The notes below the pieces were generated by a model. That model was not told the origin of the DNA and searched no databases. It saw only the letters and a program-made list of their open reading frames with translations. A DNA stretch of 64,000 bases. It comes from Roseiarcus sp963767245 (GTDB lineage: Bacteria > Pseudomonadota > Alphaproteobacteria > Rhizobiales > Beijerinckiaceae). The stretch lies in NCBI GenBank assembly GCA_963767245.1, contig CAVYDG010000013.1:310001-374000 (forward strand), in the 5' to 3' direction. Below are positions 16,090-27,149 of this stretch, piece by piece. Made by a program: the position numbers and the translations under genes. Within the stretch, counting starts at the first letter, position 1, and each line of letters opens with the position of its first letter.

Positions 16090-17820
16090 CTAGCCGGTGA
16101 GCGAACTTTTCGTCCCGCCCGCGAGTCGCCCGCCGGCGCGTACGGCGTCGGTCGCCTCGTGCAAGGTGTCGAAGATCCTGTCTTCGCCGACCTCCGCGGC
16201 GACACCGTGCCGCACCAGATCCGAGTGCAGGAATTCGTTGACGCGCGCCAGCACCAGGCCGACTTTCGCGGCCTTCAGTTCGTCGATGAGGTCGCGGACC
16301 GTTCGGGCGGCGGTATAGTCGAGGTCGAAGACCGCGGCGCAGTCGACGACGAACCACCGAACCGGCTCGGGCGCATGGGCCACAAGAGCCCGCACCTGGT
16401 CGGCGAAGCGGTCGGCGTTGGCGTAGAAGAGGTCGGCGCCGAACCGGTAAACGATGAGCCCGGGATCGGTCGTGAGGCCCGGAGCGAAAGGCTCCCACCT
16501 CTCCTTGGCGCCGGGGACCAGCACCATCGCAAACGGCCGGTAGCTGTGGCGGACGTGGCGCACCAGCGAGGCGGCGATGGCCAAGAGGATGCCCTGCTCG
16601 ACGCCGATCGCCGGCACCGCGACCGCGGTGAACGAAGCCAACAGAAATTCGCCCCGGCTTTCGCGGTTGATCGCGCCGAGGCCCTGAACGTCGACCATGC
16701 CGACGGCGATGGTGAACACGATGGCGGCCAGAACGCAGCGCGGCAGGTATTGCAGCGGGCCGGTCAGGAATACGAGGACGACCGCCACGACGGCGGCGAA
16801 GACGAGCTGCGCGACCTGGCTCCGCGCCCCCGCCCCTTCCGCCATCGCGGTCTGGGTCGGGCTGCCATTGACCACGAAAGCGCCGCTGAGCGCCGCGGCG
16901 GCGTTGGCGGCCGAGATCGCGAGGATGTCGGCGTTCTCGTCGACGCGCTCCTTGTGCTTCAACGCATAGATGCGCGCCGTCGCCGCGCTCTGGGCGATGA
17001 TCATCACGAAGCACGAGGCGGCGACTGGCGTCAGCGCCAGCGTATCGCTCCAGCTGACGTCCGGCCATTTGAGCGACGGCAACCCCCCGGGCACCGGGCC
17101 GATGATCGCAAAGCCGCGCCCGGCGAGATCGAGCCAGGCGCTGGCTGCGATCGCGCCGATCACAAGAACCAGCGGAGCCGGAAAGCGGGGCGCAAACCGC
17201 CGGGCGAGCAGAATGGTCCCGGCGACGAAGATCGACACGCCGATGACGCGGCCGTCCGCGAGCGGCGCCGCTCGCGCGACCTCCCACAACTGGACGACGG
17301 TATGGCGGGAGGTGACGGCGACGCCAAGCATGTCGCCGAGCATCGCGACGCCGACTTGCAGGCCAACCCCGGTCAGAAACCCGACCAGCACCGTGCGCGA
17401 CAGGAAATCGGCGAGAAAGCCGGCCTTGAAGATCCGCGCGAGCAGGAGCACGCCGGCCGTCTCCAGCGTCAGCATGCCGACCAGCGCCATGTACCGGTCG
17501 CTGCCGAGCGGCGCCATTTGGGAGAGGGCGCCGGAGAAGATTGCAGCGGTTGCCGAATCGGCCGCCACCACCAGATGGCGCGACGAGCCGAAGACGGCGA
17601 AGGCGACGAGGGGCAGGAGAACGGTGTAGAGGCCGGTAACGACCGGCGTGCCGGCGATGCGGGTATAGCCGAGCACCTGCGGAATGTTCATCGAGGCAAG
17701 CGTCACGCCGGCGAAGGCGTCGCGCAGAGCCTCGCGCGGCCTGATCGGAAGCACGCCGCCGAGAATGTTGAACCGCATTGGCCGCCTGCCCGCGCCCGAT
17801 TCGCCGATCGTTGGCGTCAA
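16090..17820 (-). CDS. SulP-family anion transporter with STAS domain
   Basis: About 576 residues. The N-terminal 410 or so form the SulP membrane domain with 12-14 hydrophobic segments, including IPQVLGYTRIAGTPVVTGLYT and the FVVNGSPTQTAMAEGAGA region that forms the substrate site. A cytosolic STAS domain follows (about 440-550, VDCAAVFDLDYTAARTVRDL). It imports sulfate, bicarbonate or a dicarboxylate; which one cannot be read. The stop codon TAG is part of the CTAG target of the neighbouring IS, so the insertion left the reading frame intact. Start is TTG 17820 with GGAAACGGGAA upstream, or ATG 17778. Confidence 0.9.
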   Translation of the reverse strand: MTPTIGESGAGRRPMRFNILGGVLPIRPREALRDAFAGVTLASMNIPQVLGYTRIAGTPVVTGLYTVLLPLVAFAVFGSSRHLVVAADSATAAIFSGALSQMAPLGSDRYMALVGMLTLETAGVLLLARIFKAGFLADFLSRTVLVGFLTGVGLQVGVAMLGDMLGVAVTSRHTVVQLWEVARAAPLADGRVIGVSIFVAGTILLARRFAPRFPAPLVLVIGAIAASAWLDLAGRGFAIIGPVPGGLPSLKWPDVSWSDTLALTPVAASCFVMIIAQSAATARIYALKHKERVDENADILAISAANAAAALSGAFVVNGSPTQTAMAEGAGARSQVAQLVFAAVVAVVLVFLTGPLQYLPRCVLAAIVFTIAVGMVDVQGLGAINRESRGEFLLASFTAVAVPAIGVEQGILLAIAASLVRHVRHSYRPFAMVLVPGAKERWEPFAPGLTTDPGLIVYRFGADLFYANADRFADQVRALVAHAPEPVRWFVVDCAAVFDLDYTAARTVRDLIDELKAAKVGLVLARVNEFLHSDLVRHGVAAEVGEDRIFDTLHEATDAVRAGGRLAGGTKSSLTG

Positions 17821-17990
17821 ATTCCCGTTTCCTGCACAAGCAATTTGATTCGGCCGTCATTTTACTATCACAATAGAGCGGCGCGGCTGCTGTAGACGCG
17901 GTCGATGACCACGTCCGGCCGTTGCCGCAAATGGGCCGACGACCGCATCGGCCGCGCTCAACGAGCTGAGGCGCGAGGGAGGCGCGAGAC

Positions 17991-18845
17991 TTGGACTATC
18001 GCAAGAAGTTCCGCGTCAAGCCGGGCGAAAAGCTGCGGCTCAAGAAGCTCGATCCGTCCTTCACCGGCGAGCACGAGACCGAGGCCATGGCCAAGGAGGC
18101 GACCGAACACATCCGCGCCAGGCTCGCTCACGAGCAAAATCTGCTCTACGCCGAGCACAAGCACTCAGTCCTCATCGTTTTGCAGGCGATGGACGCCGGT
18201 GGCAAGGACGGCACGATCAGGCACGTCTTCAGCGGCGTCAATCCGCAAGGCGTGCATGTGGCAAGCTTCAAGCAACCGACCGGGCCCGAGCTCGCGCATG
18301 ATTTTCTCTGGCGCGTCCATCCGCACGCGCCGGGACGCGGGGAAATCGCGATTTTCAACCGCTCGCATTACGAGGACGTGCTGGTGACGCGGGTCCACAA
18401 ACTCATCGACAAGGCGACCTGGACCCAGCGCTACCGGGATATTCGCGAATTCGAGGCCCTCTTGGGCCAAAACGGGACCACGATCCTCAAATTCTTCCTG
18501 CATATCAGCAAGGAAGAGCAGCTCGCGCGTTTCGCCCAGCGCCTCGACGACCCGGGCCGCAACTGGAAGATCAGCGAGTCCGACTATACCGAGCGCGCAT
18601 TGTGGGACGACTACATCGAAGCGTTCGAGGACGCAATTCGCGCCACCAGCACGCACGAGGCGCCGTGGTACGTCATCCCCTCGAACGCCAAATGGTTCCG
18701 CAATCTGTCGGTGTCGCAGATCATCGCCGACGCGATGGCCGATCTCGCCCTCGCTTACCCGGCGCCGTCGGTTAACCTCGCGGAAATCCGGCGCAGGTAT
18801 CATGCCGCAGCCCGCGAAGCCGCGGCCGGCGGGAAGAAGACCTGA
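17991..18845 (+). CDS. ppk2: Polyphosphate kinase 2 family protein
   Basis: 284 residues. It transfers phosphate between polyphosphate and nucleotides. The Walker A-type motif is DAGGKDGT (residues 68-75), and the lid and Walker B regions are RSHYEDVLVTRVH and KFFLHISKEEQLARF. The length and the PTGPELAHDFLWRVH segment fit the one-domain class, mostly class III or I enzymes that phosphorylate AMP/ADP. A TTG start is chosen because GGGAGG precedes it at the right distance and no in-frame ATG lies before the conserved part. A stem-loop follows the stop codon. Confidence 0.9.
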   Translation: MDYRKKFRVKPGEKLRLKKLDPSFTGEHETEAMAKEATEHIRARLAHEQNLLYAEHKHSVLIVLQAMDAGGKDGTIRHVFSGVNPQGVHVASFKQPTGPELAHDFLWRVHPHAPGRGEIAIFNRSHYEDVLVTRVHKLIDKATWTQRYRDIREFEALLGQNGTTILKFFLHISKEEQLARFAQRLDDPGRNWKISESDYTERALWDDYIEAFEDAIRATSTHEAPWYVIPSNAKWFRNLSVSQIIADAMADLALAYPAPSVNLAEIRRRYHAAAREAAAGGKKT

Positions 18846-18859
18846 TCCGACGCGCCGAA

Positions 18860-18882
18860 CGGCGATTTCCAAAAAATCGCCG
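18860..18882 (+). terminator. Stem-loop after ppk2
   Basis: CGGCGATTT and AAATCGCCG form a perfect 9-bp stem with a five-base loop, 15 bases after the ppk2 stop. There is no T-run after it, so intrinsic termination is uncertain. It could instead stabilise the transcript end. Confidence 0.4.
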
Positions 18883-18967
18883 CCGATGATATGGAGGGCG
18901 CGGCGCGCTTCGGCGCCGGCGAACAGCAACGCGGATCGACGATCGGCGGGCACGAGGAACTGAAGCA

Positions 18968-20758
<1,791 letters not shown>

Positions 20759-20855
20759 GAGCGCGGCCCGGGCGAGTCGGCAATCCGGGGCGGGGCTTGC
20801 GCGGGCGCGTGGGCCGTCCGAGCATGGGGCGATTCTCCGACCCGTAGCGCGCCGC

Positions 20856-21650
20856 ATGCAAAATCCAATCAACTCGGTCATCCTCTTTGCGATTTTGTGC
20901 GCAAGCTCCGTCCTCGGCTTTTTCGTCCATCCCCGTTTGCCGGAACGGCATCGGACGGCGCAATCGATCGCGCTGGTGCAGCTTGCGATCTCGCTTCTGG
21001 TCACTTTCACCGCGATCGTGCTTGGCCTGCTGACGACCTCGGTCAAGGAAGGATTCGACACCGCCTATAACGCGCGCGGTGAATACGCCGCCCAGCTCGC
21101 GCAGATGGACCGCTGCCTGAGCGACTATGGGCCGGACACGGCGCCGATCCGGGCCCAGCTCAAGAGTTACGTCGCCGCGGTCATCGCCAGCACCTGGCCG
21201 GACGAGCCGCCGCCCGCCGGCGTCACCTATCCGAACACAGCGGACATGCCGTTGACCGGCGAAGTCCCCGTTCTCAGCAACATCATGAACGACGTCGGCC
21301 TCGAGACCCGCTCGCTCCAGCCGAAGGACACGTTGCACCAGAACCTGATGACCGCCTGCGTCCTGCAATATCGTGATTTGATCAAGGCCCGGTGGAATGT
21401 GATCGAGGGCGTGCACGGGTCGATCTCGCCGCCCTTCTATTGGGTGCTGGCGTTCTGGCTCGCGCTTCTGTTCGGCACGTTCTGCCTCACCGCCCCGCCG
21501 AACCCGTTGGTCGTGACGGTCATCGCCCTATGCGCGCTGTCGATAACCGTCGTGGTGTTCGTGATCCTCGACATGGACGAGCCCTACGGCGGCCTGTTCG
21601 GCGTCCCGAGCATATCGATGCGCAACGCGCTCGCCGACATGATGCGGTGA
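20856..21650 (+). CDS. DUF4239 membrane protein (paralogue 1)
   Basis: 264 residues. Two hydrophobic segments near the N-terminus (about 5-25 and 40-62, LVQLAISLLVTFTAIVLGLLT) are followed by a soluble region of about 120 residues and two more helices near the C-terminus (about 195-240). This layout, with VKEGFDTAYN after helix 2, is that of the bestrophin-like DUF4239 family, whose function is unknown. The start ATG is at 20856; the open frame upstream overlaps the ABC gene and is not coding. A second member of the family is encoded at 25059-25802. Confidence 0.8.
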   Translation: MQNPINSVILFAILCASSVLGFFVHPRLPERHRTAQSIALVQLAISLLVTFTAIVLGLLTTSVKEGFDTAYNARGEYAAQLAQMDRCLSDYGPDTAPIRAQLKSYVAAVIASTWPDEPPPAGVTYPNTADMPLTGEVPVLSNIMNDVGLETRSLQPKDTLHQNLMTACVLQYRDLIKARWNVIEGVHGSISPPFYWVLAFWLALLFGTFCLTAPPNPLVVTVIALCALSITVVVFVILDMDEPYGGLFGVPSISMRNALADMMR

Positions 21651-21735
21651 GGGAACGATCGAGAGCGGGCTGGCGAACGTCAGGCGATTTGCGCCAGGGG
21701 CTGCGCCGCCGTGCGTTTTTGCAACTCGCAGTCTG

Positions 21736-21811
21736 TCATGCCCGAAAAAAGCGGGCATCCAGACTACCGGCCGCGCCGGGACCCAGGATTCCCGCGCTCG
21801 CGGGAATGACA
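21736..21811. repeat. Dispersed palindromic intergenic repeat
   Basis: The segment begins TCATGCCCG...CGGGCATCCAG and ends TCCCGCG...CGCGGGAATGACA. It contains two hairpins, with TCATGCCC at one end and the inverted GGAATGACA at the other. This form of repeat is common in intergenic regions of GC-rich proteobacteria. It lies between the DUF4239 gene and the convergent acyl-CoA ligase and could form a bidirectional transcript-end structure. Confidence 0.7.
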
Positions 21812-21814
21812 TAA

Positions 21815-23365
21815 TCAAAGAATGCGGCTCTTGCGGCCCTTCCAGTAGCGTTCGCGCAATGAGGCCTTCATCAGTTTGCCGGTCGGCAGGCGCGGGAGCT
21901 CGGGCTCGAAATCAATCGAGCGCGGACATTTGGGGTGGGCGAGATTGGCGCGGCAGAACGCGATCAGCTCGGCCTCGATGTCCGGGCCCGGTTCGAAGCC
22001 GGGAGCCAGCTGCACGACTGCTTTCACCTCCTCGCCCATTTCCTCGCTGGGCGCGCCGAAGACGGCGGCGTCGGCGACCTTGGGATGGGTGACCAGCAGG
22101 TTCTCGCACTCCTGCGGATAGATGTTGACGCCGCCGGAGATGATCATGAACGAGGCGCGGTCGGTCAGATAGACATAGCCGTCCTCGTCGACATAGCCGA
22201 TGTCGCCGACCGTGCTCATTGTTCCGTCGGGCGAGTTCGCCTCGGCGGTCTTGGCCGGATCGTTGAAATATTCGAACGGCGAAGCGGTCTTGAACCACAG
22301 CTTCCCGGTCTGGCGGGACGGAACCTCGCGCATGGCGGCGTCGAGAACGTGAAGCTCGCCGTAGACCGGCTTGCCCACCGTGCCCGGATGCTTGAGCCAT
22401 TCGGCGCTGTCGCAAAGCGTCATGCCCATCGCTTCGGTGGCGCTGTAATATTCGAGGATGATCGGCCCCCACCAATCGATCATCGCCTGCTTGACCGGTA
22501 CGGGACAGGGCGCCGCGGCGTGGATGGCGACCTCGAGAGAGGTGAGATCGTAAGCCCGGCGAACCGCTTCGGGCAGTTTCAGCATGCGCGAGAACATTGT
22601 TGGAACAAGCTGAGTATGGGTGACGCGATATTGCTCGATGAGCGCAAGGAAGCGTTCCGGGTCGAACCGCTCCATGACGACGACGGTCCCGCCGCGCCTG
22701 ATCGTCCCGCCGACGCCGGCCTGCGGCGCCGAGTGATAGAGCGGCGCGGGCGACAGATAGACCTGGCCATCGCGAAAACGCCAGAAATTGAGCCGCGCCG
22801 TGAGCAGCGACAAGGGGTCGGCGGGCGACCGGTCGGGCAGCGGTCGCAGCACGCCCTTGGGCCTTCCAGTGGTGCCGGACGAGTAGAGCATCGCCGCGCC
22901 GAGCCTCTCGTCGGCGATTCGGTCTGCGGGACAATCGGCCGTCACCTCGCTGAGATTGCGCACCCGCGCGCCCTCGCCTGGCCCATCGACGATGAGACAG
23001 AGCTCGACCTTAGGGCAATCGGCGAGGGCGGCCAGCGCAACGTCGCGCTTCGCCTGCGACGTGATGAGCACTTTCGACAGGCTGTTATTGACGACAAAGG
23101 CGAGCTCGAGCGCGGTCAGGAACGAATTGACGCAGGTGTAATAGAGCCCCGAGCGCTCGCCGGCGACGCAGCACTCGACGAAGCGGGGATGGTTCTCCAT
23201 GAAGATGGAATAGTGATCGAGCCGCCGGAGGCCGACGCCGCGGAGGAGATGCGCGAGGCGATTGCTGCGCGCCTCGAGCTCGCGATAGCTGACGCTTTCG
23301 CCCGATCCCGCCATCACGATGGCCGGCTGATCGGCGCGCGCCTGAGCGTGCTGGCCTGGATACAT
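21815..23365 (-). CDS. Fatty acyl-CoA ligase (FadD-like, paralogue 1)
   Basis: 516 residues of the AMP-forming acyl-CoA ligase family. Motifs are MLYSSGTTGRPKGVLRP (P-loop), YYSATEAMGMT, GDIGYVDEDGYVYLTDR and the C-terminal catalytic Lys in LPTGKLMKASLRERYW. The start ATG has AAGGA upstream. The next gene on the same strand (23396-24947) is a close paralogue with the same start (MYPG.HAQ.RADQPAIVMAGSGE), so they arose by tandem duplication. Bile-acid- or sterol-type ligases and long-chain fatty acid ligases are both possible. Confidence 0.88.
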   Translation of the reverse strand: MYPGQHAQARADQPAIVMAGSGESVSYRELEARSNRLAHLLRGVGLRRLDHYSIFMENHPRFVECCVAGERSGLYYTCVNSFLTALELAFVVNNSLSKVLITSQAKRDVALAALADCPKVELCLIVDGPGEGARVRNLSEVTADCPADRIADERLGAAMLYSSGTTGRPKGVLRPLPDRSPADPLSLLTARLNFWRFRDGQVYLSPAPLYHSAPQAGVGGTIRRGGTVVVMERFDPERFLALIEQYRVTHTQLVPTMFSRMLKLPEAVRRAYDLTSLEVAIHAAAPCPVPVKQAMIDWWGPIILEYYSATEAMGMTLCDSAEWLKHPGTVGKPVYGELHVLDAAMREVPSRQTGKLWFKTASPFEYFNDPAKTAEANSPDGTMSTVGDIGYVDEDGYVYLTDRASFMIISGGVNIYPQECENLLVTHPKVADAAVFGAPSEEMGEEVKAVVQLAPGFEPGPDIEAELIAFCRANLAHPKCPRSIDFEPELPRLPTGKLMKASLRERYWKGRKSRIL

Positions 23366-23395
23366 GCACGGGTCCTTGCGCGGCGCGGACAGTCG

Positions 23396-24947
23396 TCAAA
23401 GGATGCGGCTCTCGCGCCCCTTCCAGTATCGTTCGCGCAGCTGGCCCTTATAGAGCTTGCCGGTCGGCAGGCGCGGCAGCTCAGCCTCGAAATCGATCGA
23501 GCGCGGGCATTTGTGATGGGCGAGATGATCGCGGCAGAACGTCATCAATTCGTCGGCGATATCCGCGCACGGCCCGAACTCGGGCATCAATTGAACCACG
23601 GCCTTGACTTCCTCGCCCAGGTCGTCGTTCGGAGTTCCGAATACGGCGGCGTCGGCGACCTTGGGATGGGTGATCAGGAGGTTCTCGGATTCCTGCGGAT
23701 AGATGTTGACGCCGCCTGAAATGATCATGAAGGCGGCACGGTCGGTGAGGTAGATGTAACCCTCCTCGTCGACGTGGCCGATGTCGCCGACCGTGCTCAT
23801 TGTCCGGTCGGGGGAGTTCGCCTCCGCGGTCTTGACCGGATCGTTGAGATATTCGAACGGCGAAGCCGTCTTGAACCACAGCTTGCCGGTCTGGCCGGTT
23901 GGAACTTCTCGCATTTCGTCGTCGAGAACGTGAAGTTCGCCCGCCACCGTCCGGCCGACCGTGCCCTTGTGGGCCAGCCATTCCGCGCTGTCGCACGTGG
24001 CGAGGCCCATGCCTTCGGTCGCGCCGTAATATTCGTGGATGACAGGCCCCCACCAGTCGATCATCGCCTCTTTCACCGGAACGGGACAGGGAGCGGCGCC
24101 ATGAACGGCAGCCTCGAGCGAACTCAGGTCATAACGGCGCCGCACGGCTTCCGGTAGTTTGAGCATCCGCGAGAACATCGTTGGCACGAGCTGGGTGTGG
24201 GTCACGCGGTGTTTCTCGACGAGACCCAAGAACCGTTCTTCGTCAAACCGTTCCATGACAATGAGCGTCCCGCCCAGTCGAATCGTTCCCGCAGCGCCGA
24301 CGAGAGGCGCCGAATGGTAGAGGGGCGCCGGCATCAGATAGGTCATGCCCTCGCGAAGCCTCCAGTACTTCGTATAGACCGGGAGGACCGGGTGCGGCTC
24401 GGCGGGCGACTGATCGTAGAGCGGCCTCAGGATGCCCTTCGGTCTGCCGGTGGTTCCCGAGGAGTAGAGCATCGCTGCTCCCCGCGAACTCGTCGCCAAT
24501 CGGGGTTTCGGGAAATTCGGCCGCCGCTTCGTCGAGATTGCGGACGCGCGCCCCCTCGCCCGGACCGTCGACGACAAGACAGAGCTCAACGTTCGGGCAT
24601 TCGCGCAGCGCCTCGAGCGCGACTTCGCGTCTGGCCTGCGATGTAATCAGCACTTTCGACAGGCTGTTGTTGACGATATAGGCGAGCTCGCCCGCGGTCA
24701 GGAACGAATTGACGTTGGTGTAATAGAGCCCCGACCGCTCGCCGGCGACATTGCATTCGATGAAGCGGGGGTGGTTTTCCATGAACACGGCATAGTGGTC
24801 GCCCCGCTTGAGGCCGAATGCGCGCAGCAGATGGGCGATCCGATTGCTGCGCGCTTCCAGTTCCCGGTAAGTGACCGTCTCGCCCGACCCCGCCATGACG
24901 ATCGCCGGCTGATCGGCGCGCGTTTGAGCGTGCGTCCCTGGATACAT
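23396..24947 (-). pseudogene. Fatty acyl-CoA ligase (paralogue 2), one frameshift
   Basis: The N-terminal part (24947 to about 24483) and the C-terminal part (about 24480 to 23396) lie in different frames and together cover the whole paralogue at 21815-23365. The shift is at four G (CCCC on the plus strand, 24480-24483). With three G the sense is FAGAAMLYSSGTTGRPKG, matching LGAAMLYSSGTTGRPKG in paralogue 1. All later motifs, including the final catalytic Lys in LPTGKLYKGQ, are intact. A sequencing error is therefore as likely as a real null allele. Confidence 0.85.
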
Positions 24948-25058
24948 CCGCTCCTCCCGAATCGAGGGTTGACCCCCGCCGTTTTGCGCCCCGGTCGCGC
25001 CGGGAAATTGAGACTGCCCGAGGACTCACGCCTTGTCGAGACGAGGGCGGCCTTGGCT

Positions 25059-25802
25059 TCAGCGGCCAAGCGTGGCGATCAGGTTGTCGACGCCGACCGG
25101 CGAAATGCGGACGAGGCCGGAATAGGGCTGGCTGAATTCGAGAATCATGAAAATGGCGCTGGCGACGGCGATCGACCCCAGCGCCACCGCGGCGACACTG
25201 ACGAGGTTGAAGGTGTTCAGGAAGCCAAAGCTAAGGAACAGCAGCGCCGACCATCCGACGACCACAAACAGGAGGAGTTTCGGCACCGGGCTGGCCAATT
25301 GCCGGCTCATGAGCAGGGTCGTCTGAATGACCTGGATGAAGAAGGGTCTCGCGGTCGCGATCAGCTCCCGCTGCCGGTCGTCGGCCGGTTTGAGGCCGCC
25401 GAAAAATGCCGCGATCTTCCCCAGGTCGGCGCGCGCCTGCGCGTAAGGCGCAATGCTGCTGGTCTTGCCGCCCCACAGCCGCTCGCGCGCGTGCACCACC
25501 GCTTCGCGCAAGAGTTCGCGTCCCGCGCGCGCCTCCGGCCCATATTGCTCGAGGGCGAAATCAAGCTGCAGGATCACCGGCCCAAGCGACTGCGACTCGG
25601 CGGTCTGGGTGGTGTAGACGCCGTAGCTCGTCCAGACCAGAAGGCCGAGAACGAGCGCGAGCAGCAGGATGACGAGCCCGGTGATCGACCCGACCATGCC
25701 CTTGGCGTCAGTGACGGCCTGAACCGGCAGCAGCCATTGAAGCAGAAGGCCGAGGAGGCCGCCGGCAAAGGTCAGGGCCGCGACTACGATTGTTCTCGAC
25801 AT
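25059..25802 (-). CDS. DUF4239 membrane protein (paralogue 2)
   Basis: 247 residues from ATG at 25802 (MSRTIVVAALTFAGGLLG). Four hydrophobic segments lie at about 4-26, 40-62, 180-200 and 205-228. After helix 2 comes WTSYGVYTTQTAESQSLGPVI and a soluble helical region, the plan of the DUF4239 family. Function is unknown. It follows the frameshifted acyl-CoA ligase gene on the same strand with 111 bp between. Confidence 0.78.
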   Translation of the reverse strand: MSRTIVVAALTFAGGLLGLLLQWLLPVQAVTDAKGMVGSITGLVILLLALVLGLLVWTSYGVYTTQTAESQSLGPVILQLDFALEQYGPEARAGRELLREAVVHARERLWGGKTSSIAPYAQARADLGKIAAFFGGLKPADDRQRELIATARPFFIQVIQTTLLMSRQLASPVPKLLLFVVVGWSALLFLSFGFLNTFNLVSVAAVALGSIAVASAIFMILEFSQPYSGLVRISPVGVDNLIATLGR

Positions 25803-25974
25803 CGAATTCACGCGTCCGCCTCCCCATCGGCAAAACGAAGTCGCGCCGAACAACGGCGCGGCGAGACTGGCGAGCCCCGACTCGCGTCAACAGGCTCGGG
25901 TCACAGCTTATACGAGAACGCCGGGGAGTTCATGGTTCTGCGACAGGATCCCAGATCGCTGAATCCGGCCTCAT

Positions 25975-26313
25975 TCATTTCGCGTGCACCGCCAGCCACA
26001 CCGTCGGTTCGTCGGCGTCGGTCCAGTCGACGCGATGCCGGACATGGGGCGGGATTTCGAGGTAGCCGCCGGGCGCCAGGATTCGCGGCTTCTCCTCGCC
26101 CTCGATCTTAACGCCCGCCGAGCCGCTCAAAACGACGAACCATTCCGTCCAGTCCTGGTCGTACCAGAAGCCGGGCGGGCTGGCCTGCCCGGTTGAGACG
26201 ATCCGCTCGACGCGGGCGCCGGGAAGCTCGGCGAGGACCGCGGTCTCCTCTTTTTCGAGCAGCGCGGGGACATCGGCGAAGAGGTCGCCGCTCTTGATCG
26301 GATCGCCGCTCAT
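25975..26313 (-). CDS. Small cupin-domain protein
   Basis: 112 residues forming one cupin barrel (SGSAGVKIEGEEKPRILAPG, then YLEIPPHVRHRVDW). The DWTEWFVVLSG stretch stands in for the usual HxH-x-E motif. Metal ligands are incomplete: His residues remain only in the second motif. The start overlaps the stop of the transglutaminase-like gene by 4 bp, so it is the last gene of that operon. It may be an enzyme or a small-molecule sensor linked to the amide-forming cluster. Confidence 0.85.
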   Translation of the reverse strand: MSGDPIKSGDLFADVPALLEKEETAVLAELPGARVERIVSTGQASPPGFWYDQDWTEWFVVLSGSAGVKIEGEEKPRILAPGGYLEIPPHVRHRVDWTDADEPTVWLAVHAK

Positions 26314-27128
26314 GCCTGGCTCTGGGCGCCGGCTTGCTCGACCCGGATCGCGGTCTCGATCTTTTCCTCGCCGCCGCTGTGGGCGCTTCGGGTCATGCCG
26401 CCGTCCTGGCCGTCGAAGCCGACGGCGACCCGGATATAGCGCTCGTCAGGGCAGATCGGCGCGGTCGCGTCGAACGCGACCCAGCCGAGGGCGGGAACAT
26501 GCGCTTCCGCCCATTCATGCGCGCCGGCGCGCTCAGGCCCTTCGCCGGCGACGCGATAGCCGGAGACGAAACGCGCCGGGACGCCAAGCCAACGCGCGCA
26601 GGCGATGAAGATATGGGCGAAATCGCGCGCCCGGCCGCGCGTCAGCGCGAAGGCCTCGACAGGGGAGCCTGCGGCGTCTTTCTCGTCGGGGTGAAAGGCG
26701 ATGGTCTCGTTAAGCGCGCCCATCAGGCGGTGCATCGAATCGAGCGGGTCGGCGGCGCCTTTCGTCGCCTTGGCGGCGAAGTCGCGCAACGCCCCATTGA
26801 CGTGAGCGAGCGGACTCTCGCGCAGATACATCTCGGCCGGCAGCCGTTCGACCGCGCCCCGGACCACGCCCGCCGCGTCGCTGGTCTCGACTTCGCCGGC
26901 GGCCGAGACGGCAAGGCGCTCGATCAGGCCGTGGTGAGAGTAGCAGGCGACGGCGTTGCCGTGCGGGTCCTCGGTTTCACGCAGCGCGCCGTCGGCGTCG
27001 ACGTCGACCCGCCAGCGCAGCACGTACTGGCTGTCGAAGGAGAGCGGCGTCAGCCGCAGGATCTGGTTGACCGTGCGAGCCGGCGGCGAGAAATGGTGGA
27101 TGATTTCGTGCGAAACCCTGATCCGCAT
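26310..27128 (-). CDS. Transglutaminase-like protein lacking the catalytic Cys
   Basis: 272 residues with the N-terminal beta domain (LRLTPLSFDSQYVLRWRVDV) and the transglutaminase-like core typical of bacterial alpha-E/ATP-grasp operons. The family's core signature is RRGVCQD; here it reads TRGRARDFAHIFIACARWLG, so Ala167 stands at the position of the nucleophilic Cys. The His (His204, AHEWAEAHVP) and Asp (Asp220, WVAFDATAP) are kept. Unless another Cys (Cys177) substitutes, it should not hydrolyse or cross-link by the usual mechanism. It may act as a binding subunit. It overlaps the cupin gene and follows the alpha-E gene. Confidence 0.88.
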   Translation of the reverse strand: MRIRVSHEIIHHFSPPARTVNQILRLTPLSFDSQYVLRWRVDVDADGALRETEDPHGNAVACYSHHGLIERLAVSAAGEVETSDAAGVVRGAVERLPAEMYLRESPLAHVNGALRDFAAKATKGAADPLDSMHRLMGALNETIAFHPDEKDAAGSPVEAFALTRGRARDFAHIFIACARWLGVPARFVSGYRVAGEGPERAGAHEWAEAHVPALGWVAFDATAPICPDERYIRVAVGFDGQDGGMTRSAHSGGEEKIETAIRVEQAGAQSQA

Positions 27129-27149
27129 GTCGGGACCGCGCGGCCTTTC

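Noticed and set aside
15604..17895. 763-codon open frame on the plus strand
   Set aside because: It lies opposite the SulP gene and the end of the IS701 transposase and has the composition of an antisense frame in GC-rich DNA.
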